Shown here one piece after another: positions 22,100 through 34,769 of a stretch of DNA of 64,000 nt. This stretch comes from Rhizopus arrhizus. Its lineage: Eukaryota; Mucoromycota; Mucoromycetes; Mucorales; Rhizopodaceae. The DNA is taken from positions 1,922,001 through 1,986,000 of the forward strand of contig JAKZZE010000004.1 of NCBI GenBank assembly GCA_024220505.1. Reading direction: 5' to 3'. Under the pieces are notes generated by a model. The model was given only the letters and a program-made list of their open reading frames with translations, did not search any database and was not told the DNA's origin. The position numbers and the translations under genes are program-made. The first letter of the stretch is position 1, and every line of letters starts with the position of its first letter.

Positions 22100-25000
22100 A
22101 TGTCTCAGGAAGATCAAAACGACTTCGTCAAAAACTATAAAGAAGGAAGTTCTCGAGATGCCACATTAGATAAACAATATAAAAAAAAGACAAAACATTT
22201 TTCTGCTTGGGACAAGCTTCGTGAAAATGTTAATGAATATAGCAGCGACACTTTATACCATACCACGTCCGATTCATCTCGTCCCAACGTGTCAAAAATG
22301 TCTAGTCCAATGCACAAAAAGCAAATGTACAACCCATTTTTACGCAATCAGCACGCTACAACAGCCGAAAATCCTTTTCATGATAAAATAAATCTCACCA
22401 ATACCACACTAGTGGCTGCTCAAGCCGCAGGTATGTCAAGCTTTGTCCGCAATTTCAAATCAAAGGTGGGGGCTGGGCGCCATAATGGCGCTATTTATGC
22501 GACCTCAACAGCCGTTCAGCAAGACATTTATAGACTTGAACGAGATCTAGAAAAGTTGTTGAGTCACATGAACAATCGATCTCAAAACGCTAGTTTTACA
22601 GAATCAGAAAGTTCAAACCACAATACTGTATATAGTAGTGACAGCCTTGCTTTAAACAACTTTTCCGTAAAGTCAGCGAGTAAAAAGACTATATTTCACA
22701 GGCATTCACAAGCAGTTCTTGATCCTTCTACACAACACAATGAAAAACATTTAGATGTGACAAGAATATCAGCAAATATCACATCAATTATGGATATCGT
22801 GAACAAGCACAAATCAGCTACACGTTTACCTTTTACAAGCGAAATATTAGCTGTCTTGTCTATTCCTTTTGATAGAAGGCCGCAAAAAAGTAAGACACAT
22901 AGGATAAATCGCTTTTATCTATTTCTTTAATTGTACTAACAATTTATAGCTGAGGATTGTACACAAGCATTGGATGCATTTGATCACATTAGGAGTCGTT
23001 TTACCCTTTTAGAATCCTCAGTAATTTTGCTTTTTCATTATTATCTTGTACAGGTATCTAATCTTTATGTTTCTTTTAGGAACATTTTGAGCAAGTTTTA
23101 TTTTGTTGTAGTATTTTAGGATCAAGTGGCATTGACTTAAAAGTACTGTACATCATATATATCTCCTCTTTTCCTGCTCTTCTAAGCGTTTTATTATATT
23201 TAGGAAAAGATGCTTGATATATTAAACAAACTGGTTGAACCTTGTTTTACATACCCTAATTATTTACCTTCCACACCTACAGCCTTCCATGCACTAGCGT
23301 ACGCACTTGCCACTTCATTTGCTAAGCAAACATTGAACATAGAGGTACAAGAAAAGAAGACAACTTATGACTTAGTGCGCTCTGGAATGCTATCCTTGTT
23401 AGACGACTTAGCAAATGGGAAGTTGATTTCCGTCCAAGGTGACCAATGGACTACTTATTATCATACTACACAGGCTGCATCAGCCTCCTTGGCCAAAATA
23501 TGTATGGTTGAATCGCTATGCAAATGTCTGATGGTTAGTATATGCAGGCAGACATCTTTTTATGAAAGAAATGCAGAGCTATCTTTAAACAATTTAATAC
23601 AAAAGGATCAAGACATACCAACTTTATTGGAACTCCTACAACGATACTGGACTGAACCAGATACAGAAATACTACCTGCTTACTTTAAAAGCTTAGGTTT
23701 ATTAACAGAGCTTGCTAGTGAGGTATCATTGACGTTATCCATAGAAAATCTCAAGTCATCAGCCATACCTTTACTGTTTACCTTCATCCTTGAAAAATCA
23801 GCACCTTCTAATGTCCATAATTATCTTAACCAAGCAATTTCTGGCAAAATACAAAAATCTGTCATTTCCAATATCATTACCATGTTACTATGCTTCCTAT
23901 CCGTAGATTTATTAACTGGCCCTTCTCGATCTGCACCATCATCCAACACGCCACGTACACCGCCTAACCTTACCCCTCAGTCTTCCTTAAATGATATGTT
24001 TATCAATTCACCTGTCATGGATGATTCTGGAAGCGAAGCACCGCATATTATTGTTTCACCAGAGGAGGCGTTTCTATCACAACTGTTAGAGACAGCTAAG
24101 GCTTATTTGATTGAGATGTGGAATTATGGATATAAAAGCCATATATGCAAATGTGTAGAAATCATGCTACAAGACACCAGCGAAAATCAACTCGCTCATG
24201 CTTATCAAAATCTTTTGTTCCATATTGATACTGCCATAGGAGAAGAAATAGCAAAAGTGACAATGCCCATATTATTCAAACGAATATTAGATACCTCTCC
24301 CGCACCCACACCTGACTTTTGCGGTATGTTATGTCAATTATCCCAGCGCTTCAGACCTCTGTTCTATAAACCTGTGGTATCATGCGTTGCCTCAGACGAT
24401 AATGATAAAGTGGCCAGCTTATTAAAGCTGATGACGAGCATTCGACAGTACCTTTCTGGGGTTCAGTTTTGGATGCAAGATGCAGAAATGATCAATGTTT
24501 TACTGCTGAGCGATGTAGGACCCAAGAAATTACAAAGAGAAACAAGTTCTCTACAGCAAAATCATACTAGTTCGACTAATTTACTAACGTGGGGGAGCAC
24601 AACTCTGGGTCAATGCATAATTGCTACTGAGCTCGTATGGGTATTAAAGGAGTTAAGGGAAAAACAAAAGGATCCAGATAGAAACATGGAAGAAGACGAA
24701 GTGGCAAAAAAGTTTTTGATTGATCTTGAAAGAAGATTAGCTTTGTTTTTAACTGCAAAGGAAAAGAAAGTCCTTGTACCATTGCCGTTGCGTATTATTC
24801 TTTGTAATTTATTTGCAGATACCCGCTTCTTTTGTTATACTACACATAGGCCAGGATGGCTGACATGCGCCATCAATTGGGCCACACAACCCAGAACGAA
24901 TGACATTGGTTCCCGAGCTATATCAGAAACTTTCTTGGATGAAAATCTGTCCGAAACTGGCTTTTGCTCTAATGACATGTCTTTGCCTGTACTTAATGTG

Positions 25001-28000
25001 AATCACGTAGAAGAGGCTTTAATCATGTTTCAAAGGATGCAGAACACATACTTGGATGTGGTTGAATATTTTCGTGATGAATCAGGCACTTCACATGGCA
25101 ATTCACATGGAATGAAACAAGCGGCTTCATCTGTCCTATTTAGCAATACTCAAATAATCGAGAGTCTAAAATACGGGCGTCAACATTTAGCAGAGACTAT
25201 GTATCCAATCAATCAGTCTTCCTCTGCTGCGCTTAATCTGAACCCTCCCGAATTTGATCATTTGGAAAATAATGAGGGAGAAAGTAATAGTATTATGCTA
25301 GATCTAGCAAAGCACAAATTTAATGGTATTGAAGAAATTAATCAGGACCCTTTTGGCTCGGTTTTTTCACTATTAGCAGCTGTATACTCAACCCTGTCTT
25401 CACATGAACTTGGACGTCTTCTCAAATCCTTATGGAAAACTTATATGGATGACAAAAAGGCAGCATCTTTCACACCTGCCGCGTTTCTATTAATGGAATG
25501 CGGTGAAAAAATTCCAAAGCCCACCACTGAAATGTTTTCGCAAGCTCTTCAAAGGTATATACGAATTTTTGGCATCTAGTTTTAAAATTAATTTTCCTTC
25601 TAACAAAAAAAATAAAAAATTTAGCAAAGATCCTTCAAGCCGTTTAATAGCAATCCAAAAAATATTGTCGCTTACTGGCTTTAGACTGAATATTCTCAAC
25701 CAAAGCTACATCCAAATTTCTTCACGCAACAAGCCTTTTCGCGGCGATGGCGGAGCTTTTGCAACTCCTTTTCTGCCTACTGACCTTGGAAGTAACGAGT
25801 TTTCGCTGGACGAACCTCGCTGGATGTCCAAGTTAAAAAATACGAGTAATTTGCCTATTGAACTCAAAAGACAGATTCAAGAACTTGGATGGAATGAAGA
25901 TGATAATGCAGAAGAACAGGAGGCGTTTAAAAAAGCATTAACGCCACTTGGTCTACTCCCTTCTTTGTTTCTAAAAGACGACAATGAAGATACAAATGAT
26001 GCTGATAACCCAAACATTGTTGTAATTCGTGAACGTGGTAAAATAGTCGATATCAGCAAAATCATCACTAGGAGAAAAAGAACAGCTACAGTGCATTCTT
26101 TTACTGCAATGTTTTTGACGACAGTGGATCTTTTGATGGATGATTTTGCGGGTGTAAATAACATTTTGCGAGAATTGATAGAGCAGTTTTTGAAAGACGA
26201 TCCTGCCTTGTTTTTGCGAGCTTTTTTGAACAATTTGGGAAAACACAAAGCGGACTCTCTCAAGGATACATTGACTCGTATACGCTACATTATCAGCATG
26301 CAAAGAAAATTACCTCCTGGATTGACACATATTTTGTTTAACTATCTGGCAGGGATGCTAAAGTGGATTGTTAGAGAGAATCAGCCCGATGGCCTCAAGT
26401 TTATGACACTAGTGCATCCAATTTTGGCTGAACTAACTCTTTCAACCAACGACCTATCTGTTCGAGACCTGCGCAAGAACAAGATTGAACATTTGCTGGT
26501 TAGTACAGGCAAATTCTGGTTTACGCATGAACAGCCTGCTGATATGTTTCCTCGGTATTTATCAAGTGAGCAGCATTCTTTTGCTGTGCTCAATATTCCT
26601 CAACAAATATTTTTTGTTGCTTGTCTTCGTATTAGTCATATTCAGTTCCTTATCAATTATTTAGCCCGGTTTCCCAGGGAGGTTTATGCTGTAAAGAAAA
26701 CATTACAAGATTATGAGCCTATGCCAGTACCTGGCTCAAAATGGGAAACAAGGCAACTGATGGAGAAAGCATATTATCCAGACCTTTCTCGCCGTAAAAA
26801 CCGACAGCCAAAACACAAACAAGAGTTCTTAGATACAGAAGATGGTCAACAACATTTTGACAAAGAAATGCTATCATTAATGCGTGCCCGTATTTGGTTG
26901 CGATTTATAGATGTACTGCTTAATGGCTTGAACAAAAATTATAACGACCACGATGAGCTTGAAAGAATATTGCAAGGCGTTAATACAATTATGACAGAGC
27001 ACAGCCATGACTTTGGTATTATTGGCCAAATACTTATATTATATACTCGTATGGTTACAAAATTCAAGCGTCTCTTCAAATCCAACAGAGGCTATATTAT
27101 ATTTTTGCCAGCATTATTCAAGATATTCTGTGAGTCAGAGGCTAACTCTCAAATTACCTCTGCTATCACATTTGCATGGTGTCGATTTTATGCTGTGCAT
27201 GAAGAGGCATTTGTGTTCCAAATGCTAGGAGCACTAGTTCCAAACATCTTGATGATCTATGGGAAATCAGATGAAGTTGGCCACTGGATGATTGAAAATT
27301 TGTTTAAATTGATGCAAGCCATGGACAATCCTCCTCATTTAGGATCTGCCCCTGATACATTGGGCTTACAGCTTCAAGTGGAACTTGACGATCACGAACG
27401 CAGTATTCAAGACCGAATAGATACAGCTAGTAGCCAAGTATCGTCAGCTCTATCTGTCTCGATCTTTAAACCGTTAGCAAGAGGAGTTACTGCACCTATC
27501 AGTCAAATGGAGATAAGCACTTATAACAACAGACCCTTCAAACTAGAAGATTTTATCAAACTATTTTTGACTGTGATTGCTTACGATCCAGGCTCACTGC
27601 GTGCAGAGCAATTTGTAAAAGTATTTACTTTTTTAATTCCGTTCTTTCTTGAACAATCCCATCTGAAAAGTATGATGCATGAAGGTGTTTCGGCATTGGT
27701 GAATGTATTTGTAAAGTTTAGTAAAAGTGTAAAGTCTGTAGTCACCACAAATTCGCATACTACTTCAGGGGAATATCAAGGAATATCTTCAAGTGATAGT
27801 CGATTACCTGGATCAAATAATGCTGCAAATGCAGGGATAAAAGCTGAATCTGCACAAAATGCATACGGCAAACAGTGGCAGCAAAATGATCGATTTACTA
27901 TCAAACAAGAATTTATCACACTAGTTCACAAATACATGAAACACGGTGGGACATTATCTGAAGTGTCTCATGAAAAGATGGCTCAGATCATTCGAATTGT

Positions 28001-29831
28001 CCTTCGCGACTATCGCAATATTAAGGGATTAACTGTCAAAACAGATTGGATAAAGGATTATTTGGTTGTTAGTATGTATTCCATGGTTGATACTCGCAAC
28101 TATGCGAAATCCCTTAAAAAAGTGTTAAGCGAGATTTATGCCCAATATCGTGTACAATGGAAGACCGTAGACGCTTCAGATTTGTATGAAGGCCTGGCAA
28201 TTATGCTTGAACAAGGACAAGGTAAAGCAATTATGATGAATGACCTAGCCGGCCTTGTAAAGGAAAAGTTTGTTTCATTCGGTTTAACTATGGCTACCTT
28301 GACCGATTGGCAAAACAATACTAAAGGACAAGTCAGATTTTGCAACTCACTCGTACGTCTCATTATTGCTATACTTGAAAACTCTAGTCAGGATGTGTTT
28401 GCTGAAATTGAACGTCAAGTACCTTCAATAGAGCTGATTGGTCGCGTTATTATTCCTCTTTGTCTTCAATATAATCTTCAATGGGAATACAGTACCGTAG
28501 GCATTTCGAGCGCCCCAGAGCTTAATTCTGCCAACAATTGGACACGTCTGTTAAACTTCATTGCTGGCGTTTGTAGTCATACATCTTTGTTAAAAAACAA
28601 ACCTTCAGGGTTTTCCCTATCTCAGCTCACAACCGCTATGGGTCAAACTAATATTGAAGATGAGGTTGACATGTCAGACTTCCCAGAAGCAAAAGATGGT
28701 AAACAAACTCCTCAGTCCGTTGCTGTGCTGTTCTCTCTCAGTTTGATCGCTATCAAGATTATTTTGGTCAGAAGCCATAACACATTCAATGACTTGAAAG
28801 GATCCTGGTCCCAGATTGCATTCTTCATCAGAAATACTTTGGTATTCGGACAGACCTTGAAGCTTCTTAAGGCCAAAGTTGGCCGATCAGATTCATATAA
28901 TTTAGCAAGTCCATCGGACGTTCTTTCACCAGGAATGCCTTCACCATCGTTTTTCTCGCCTCTTGGATTATCGTCCCCAGGAGCCTCACCTTACCTATCA
29001 AGTAATAATCCTTCTTTATCTCCTGATCTGCGTGCAAACTTCTCTTCTAATGCTCCCCTCGGTACAGGCACCATTTACGATTTCACAACTTGGAGATTTT
29101 TAGAGTTCGTTGTTTGCTTTCGTACTCCTCTTTTTGTTCTTCTAAAAGACTTTATACATGAAAAGCTTGGCCAAATGGGTCCCAACGTTGGTAGTCATCG
29201 AAATTCTCTTTATAGCCCAAGAGCAAGCTTTAACTTTTCACAAAGTGAAAACACACGCTGGAAAAGTTGGGGCGCAGAACACAGCAGTGTCAATACCTCG
29301 GGTGATGGTCACAGCAATGCAAATGCATCTGCTCATTCCATTGTGGTTCCCAAGTTAAACGTAGAAGATACGGGAGGTATTGATGCAGAAACTTTACCTA
29401 CTTTCGGCTTAGGCTTACATAAATCTAATTCTTCTACATCACCTGGCCACATTGCTCATTCCCCTACCGGATACTCAGAAACTGACAGCAGTAGCCCCCG
29501 CTCACCTACAGTCAATCCATTTTACAAACAGCAGCAACGCACGTCACCTGGTGCAGATGTGTCAAAAGAAAATATTTTGCATTTGTTACAAGCAGAAACA
29601 ATTACATCTGTCGTGAATGTACAGGTAGCTGTGGGCTTTAAGCCTGCTTTGCCCTGGATTGCCATGGACTCCCGAGATAGAACTAAGCCCTGGAATAAAA
29701 AGGAGGCAGTAGCAAGGATGGCAAATGAATGGCAACTCCTACTTCAATTATTAACTGAGACAGATCCTCTGGTTAACAAAGCTAACAATAATGAATCTTC
29801 AGCAAATATATCAGCATCACCTTTAGTATAA
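22100..29831 (+). CDS. UNC80-like giant helical-repeat protein, 2,504 aa
   Basis: Five exons (22100-22889, 22950-23053, 23080-23142, 23204-25554, 25625-29831) join in frame. UNC80 in animals is a large cytosolic subunit of the NALCN sodium-leak channel; the fungal relative of NALCN is the calcium channel Cch1. The N-terminal 260 residues are disordered and polar (MSQEDQNDFVKNYKEG). The rest is helical HEAT/ARM-like throughout. The segment KPFRGDGGAFATPFLPTDLG followed by a DEPRW motif, and a later VPGSKWETRQLMEKAYYP, are what I associate with UNC80-type proteins; this is recall, not a search. A 160-residue Ser/Pro-rich region precedes the C-terminus, which ends SANISASPLV. Intron 2 (23054-23079) is only 26 nt. 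Alternative: another large helical scaffold family. Confidence 0.6.
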
Positions 29832-30029
29832 TATCATGCAATTTCTTTGTTTTTCTCTTTCTTTTGCTTCTGTATGTACATAAAAGCAGTTAACTTATTA
29901 TATATTTTAAAAAATGATAAAAGTTACATATAGCGTTGTATATTTTCTTTTATTCTGTCAAATACTTTACGTGAGTCACTTTATAAACCTGTTAGTACTT
30001 TAAATACTAGAATTGTGTATTTTTCTTCC

Positions 30030-30073
<44 letters not shown>

Positions 30074-30208
30074 CAGTCGGCAAAAAGTTTGCTTCTTCAT
30101 TGCTGTATTGCTCATAGCTTCAACTACTAGGCAATAGCAAAGAAGAGAATTTTTTTCAGAAAAACAAAAATGTATGTTTATTAAAATTTATTTATAAGAA
30201 CTCTTTTC
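29832..30208. other. Convergent intergenic with 42-nt poly-A
   Basis: 3' ends of the UNC80-like gene (plus) and the CotH gene (minus) face each other here. A pure A run covers 30031-30072. Confidence 0.6.
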
Positions 30209-32042
30209 TTACTTTTGAAGAAAAAAATTTGCTGTATTTTGATGAATGACTCTAAACCATTCCTTAATGCCAGATAAAGTTATATGATCTGTTGGGCCAT
30301 TTATTGCAGCATTAAATGGAACACCATCAATCAATCGTTTAGCCATATCCAATTGTCCGGGATCTTTTAAAAAAGGTGCAAATTGAGGTGATGTAAAGAT
30401 GTCTGATGGCTGACTTATTCCAAAGCTTTCCAAAAGCTTTTTGTAAAGATCTTTGGTTAATTTCTGGTCCCATTCGACGTCCTCTTTGAGCATGATAGCA
30501 AGATCATCGATACGAGAATTTGTTGCATTGATATTAAACAATTTGGTGTTAAGATCTTGAAGGGTTTGCTCAAACTTTTGATTGAATTCAGGCACGCGCA
30601 TCATTTGATTAACCAATGGCCGCTTACCCCATCCAGGGAATTTGCTGTAGTCACCATTTGACAAGTTTGAATAACCCATAGCAGTATTACCGAGACAGAG
30701 ATCGAGATCAGCAGCGATATATGTATATTGATCACCGCTAAGGTTTTGATAAAGATAAAAGTTATTTGTGTTCGCTATGTAGCCATCACCATAGCCTCCC
30801 AAGATTTCAATTGCCATTCTAAAGAAAAGTTTATAAGCACATTTGGCTATAAAAAAACTACTGTCACTTACGATCGAACAACAGAATCCATATCAAACTT
30901 TTTGCTCCATTCGTTGACAGCATCTGAACTATTAGTTGGTGCTTCAGCAATAAATTTGGTCAAGTCCATCAAAGGCTTATAATTGTCTTTTTCCCCACCA
31001 GTAGCTTCTTCCTTGATCTTGTATTGCCCATCGGCATACGCCGTAATATTTTCATAGTAAGAAAGATCAGCAGTGTGGTTATTAGCACCAACAGACTTGG
31101 ATTGATAAAGATATCCATGTTTATAGGATGAGTCTCCACCTGCAAACACATTAGAAAGCCAAGGATCGTTGAAGGCCTCAACGATACCATACAAGCCAAG
31201 TTCTTGATCGTTCATGAAAACACGGACAAAGGAAAACTCGGTTGAGATTAAGCCGGCTGATTTAAGGATGTCGTAACCCAATTGTTCACGAATATAGGAA
31301 GGATCAAAAACTAAAGAGCGAAGTTTAAGTTTTCTATAGCCATACAATTCATCCTTCTTGTGCAGCTTGAGGTTGTATGATAACTTGGGCGCCAGTTTAG
31401 CACTGTTACCGGACAAAGAGATTTCTACTTTTTCAAATTGGAAAGCATCATGAAGTGAGAGATAGGAAACAGTAGTCTTGACAGATACATCTGCAGTGGT
31501 GTTGCCCTTCATCTGGTCTAATTCTGTTTGATTTCCGATGATGTGAATTGTGGGGATTTCGTTGTCTCTGTGCAAATTAGATTTGATGCGATGAATGGAA
31601 CTCAAAGGAGAATAGACCTGTGGTAATTGGGCATTATCATGTATGTTCCAGGTACGGTTGAAGAACTCGTGAGATGTGCTTTGGTTGACAGGCTGACGTT
31701 CAAATGGTTCCGCAAGTGTACTGTTATCACTAACATACATCTTTGCATAATGATAGCCTGATTTAGCAGAAGGAGCCTTTCCAGAGAAAAGGACAGGGAA
31801 TGTCTTGTTGGCCTCTAAAGGATAACTAATACTGTCCACTATGACAGCCATTGACTTGAAGGTAGTTTGATTTAAAAGAGCGATGACATTGTAGCTTATC
31901 ATAGAACCTTGATCTGATTGTGCATTAGTAACAGTCGCAAACAGTAACCCTAGAATGATTAATAGAAATCGATTAGAGCGTGTTAAATCATAAATTGACT
32001 TGAAACATTACATGTTGCTAATATATATTTCAAAAATAACAT
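30209..32042 (-). CDS. Secreted CotH-kinase (spore coat protein H-like) family protein
   Basis: CotH-domain proteins are atypical kinases abundant in Mucorales; some act as cell-surface proteins in host contact. Exons 32012-32042, 30872-31949 and 30209-30818 give 572 aa. The first exon is decided by splicing: it supplies MLFLKYILAT, continued by WLLFATVTNAQS, a standard signal peptide; the open frame alone has no upstream ATG. Later motifs are those of the CotH domain: KLHKKDELYGYRKLKLRS, a REQLGYDILKSAGL helix, FVRVFMNDQELGLYGIVEAF, then ILGGYGDGYIANTNNFYLY and IAADLDLCLGNTAMGY with metal-binding D residues. Many N-glycosylation sequons (NQT, NTT, NSS). No GPI signal is evident at the end (TANFFLQK), so it is probably secreted. 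Membership is sure; role in this organism is inferred. Confidence 0.92.
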
Positions 32043-32960
32043 TTTTTCTTTTGAAAACATGAAAATATAAAACAAAAAAAAGTTGTACCTTTTATAAATG
32101 TTCAGATGTTTATAGTCTGTATTGTAGCTAAAAAATAAAGCCAATAGAGTTTTCTTGAAAACAGCCCTTCATTTCGGTGCAATCGGCCCACTCTATCATT
32201 GGATTTGAGTAGTTACATTTAAGCTGGGATTGATTTCTTTCATTTAACACGATGTAAAATATTTTTAATAAGCCTGATCAGTTGATTGGTGTTGTATTAC
32301 AAGCTTATATAAACCAAAGTTCTGCTATTGTTCTAATGCCTGTTATTAATGTGGCTATTTATAATTTATCGCTTTTTAAAAGTCAAAGAAGGAAAAAAGA
32401 ACAAAGCGAGTGATATATCCAATCGTAACCTTTTGCACCAATTTTTGCGTAGACTCAACAATACATTGGGTAACTTTGTCATCGGTAAGGAACCGATGTC
32501 TTTTAATTTAATTTTCTATTTTCGACTAAATTTCTAAATAAAAAGAAAAGAAACGGTAACAGTAATCATGTTTCCCAGCCAATACAAACTTTTGTTGGAT
32601 TACATACAGGCGCATTCTTCGTGATGATGTAGTATCTATTCATTTTGTGTCTATTAAGAGGAATATAATGTTCGCCACAAAAGTAAGAAAACAATCTATT
32701 ATGGTGCCACTTCTGTTCTCTTTCTTTGCCTTTTTCTTCTTTTTATTATTATTATTTCATTTATTTTCCAAGAGACAAGCTTATCATTTTTACTATGGAG
32801 TCCACCGAAAATAACTTGAGAATCAAATACGTTAGTAGGAGCAATAAATTTGGCTATCTGTCCCTTTTTTTATGGATGAAAATTTTAATATTTACTAAAA
32901 CTCATCAAAAATCAGAAGGATTAAAAGTGTTGCAAGTGTATTAAACAGTTACCCCAAACA
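32043..32960. other. Intergenic, no clear gene
   Basis: Contains the CotH promoter and short open frames (32349-32537, 32726-32944 plus) without recognisable domains. It leads into the LINE-tail repeat. Confidence 0.35.
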
Positions 32961-32964
32961 TTTT

Positions 32965-33110
32965 TACTCTTGATCCTACAAGAAATTTTTAGCTTCCATC
33001 CATTTCTTGATCTGACCTGGGCGAAAACGATGAAAACTAAATCATCATGCACCTAATTGAGATTTAGTTTATTTATAAATAAAATTATTGTTTAAATATA
33101 TGTCATGTAG
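32965..33110 (+). repeat. Dispersed LINE-like 3' tail repeat, copy 2
   Basis: TTTTTAGCTTCCAT then TTGATCTGACCTGGGCGAAA and ACGATG, ending in ATTTATAAATAAAATT. Very close to copy 1 at 18195-18350. Confidence 0.7.
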
Positions 33111-33189
33111 ATTTACAGTACGCATATTATTACCCAAGAAAAAGTCGTCCTTATAGAAAAAAAAGCTGCGAAGTTTTGACAACTATCTT

Positions 33190-34765
33190 TCCACTTTTAG
33201 GATATATATGACGCGCTACGCTGGAAAGACTCTATAAAGAAACTATCAACAAGCTTGAAGGCTCGGTTAACATTCATTCACAACATCAAGTCTCTGTTTA
33301 TGGCAGAGCATACATTGCTAATACACTCATGCTCTCCAAGTTGTGGCATTTTCTACGTATTACAAGTCCCACAAAAGCTTCTATAGTAAGATGCCTTCTA
33401 TTGTGTATCAATTCGTGACTCATAACCTGTTTCCCAGGATCGCCCGAACAAATCAAAGAACCAAAAAAGAAAAGTAGTGCCTCATTACCGAACGTAGGAG
33501 CTCAGCAAAAGGTTTTCCAGTTTCTATATATCAATTCATTATTGTTAAACTGTCGTCAATGGATACGGACCTTTCTGTACAAGATGCTGCTATTTATTTT
33601 GCAAGCTTTATTTAATGTTTCTTCACATACTATCCCTATGCTATCCAAGCATTCCAAACCTTTGGTAACGTAATAGGCCTCCATCCACTAATCCCCGTGT
33701 TTAGTACCCTAGGCTCCTATCCTCATTCATCTACCGAAAGCCGTCTGACAACATTACCACAGACCAGTCTAATCATTCTCTTCAAAGATATACGCGAAAA
33801 ATACTCACATGAAAAATTCAATTTTTGCAAGTTTCTCCGAGCACAAAAAGCATATCATTTCTTTGAACAAAATTTCCTTTCAAATGGTATAAAATTCAAA
33901 AACAAGCAATATTGTGGCTCACCAAATATTCTACAAAAATCAAAAATTCTGTTCTTGCTGGAAATGTTATCTTCAAGCCGTTTTTGCATCTTTATTATCA
34001 TCTGAACCGAACGAGCTTAATTTTGACAATGAAGACGATCCAATTGAATCAAGTATAAACTTTGATCCATTCATTGAATAGATGTGTTATGACGATATCA
34101 GTGCAACAGTAATGAAGAATCATCAACCAAATACAATGTTCAATTTTAACTCAAATTCGCAAATCACAAATATAAACAACACTAATCAGAAAGCTTTTAT
34201 CAGCAGTCCTATATACCATATTCCTAGAAATATATGGTATGGGCTTTTTCATAAAAAATTACTCACTCGATTCAACTTGCATAGAGTTATCTCAATAAAT
34301 ATAGAAGACGAATATTATCAGTTGTGCAAATTATCAGGAAAAGAGCATCATATGCTCTACTTGTATTCAAAAACAAGACTTGTAGAATGCAATTTTCAAG
34401 AAATACTTATCAAATCCTAAAGATCCCAACTGCAGCTCAATATTCGAGGACCTATCTACACTTAGATTATCCAAGTATTGCATCTTACATTATCTTGACA
34501 AGCTTACAATATTTGATTTTTTTTTTTTTTTGCTACAGTCATCTGATTCATTTGGAAAGCCCACTAGCAACAATTCTTTGAACAGACTCCTGTCTTGGAT
34601 GAGCTTGTCATCAGCCAAATCCAGAAAGCCCTAATGAAACTATCTGCTTACAATTCTTTATACTAATATCTTCGTATTTTTATAAGTCACTGTTTTATAC
34701 ACTTGTATTACTTTTAATCCTTATACTCTTTGATGAGTTTTAATAAACATTAAAAATTTCATCCA
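33190..34765 (+). mobile_element. Decayed LINE-type retrotransposon, copy B
   Basis: Begins inside the post-catalytic part of a LINE reverse transcriptase: SVYGRAYIANTLMLSKLWHF, a motif (YGRA...LSKLWH) common to fungal non-LTR elements. It then runs in changing frames to the zf-RVT-like region (YYQLCKLSGKEHHMLY), here lacking the first cysteine found in copy A. Multiple stops (for example at about 33675 and 34079). The 3' end near 34765 is AATAAACATTAAAA. 5' truncation is the usual LINE outcome, so only the 3' part of the element is present. Confidence 0.7.
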
Positions 34766-34769
34766 TAAA

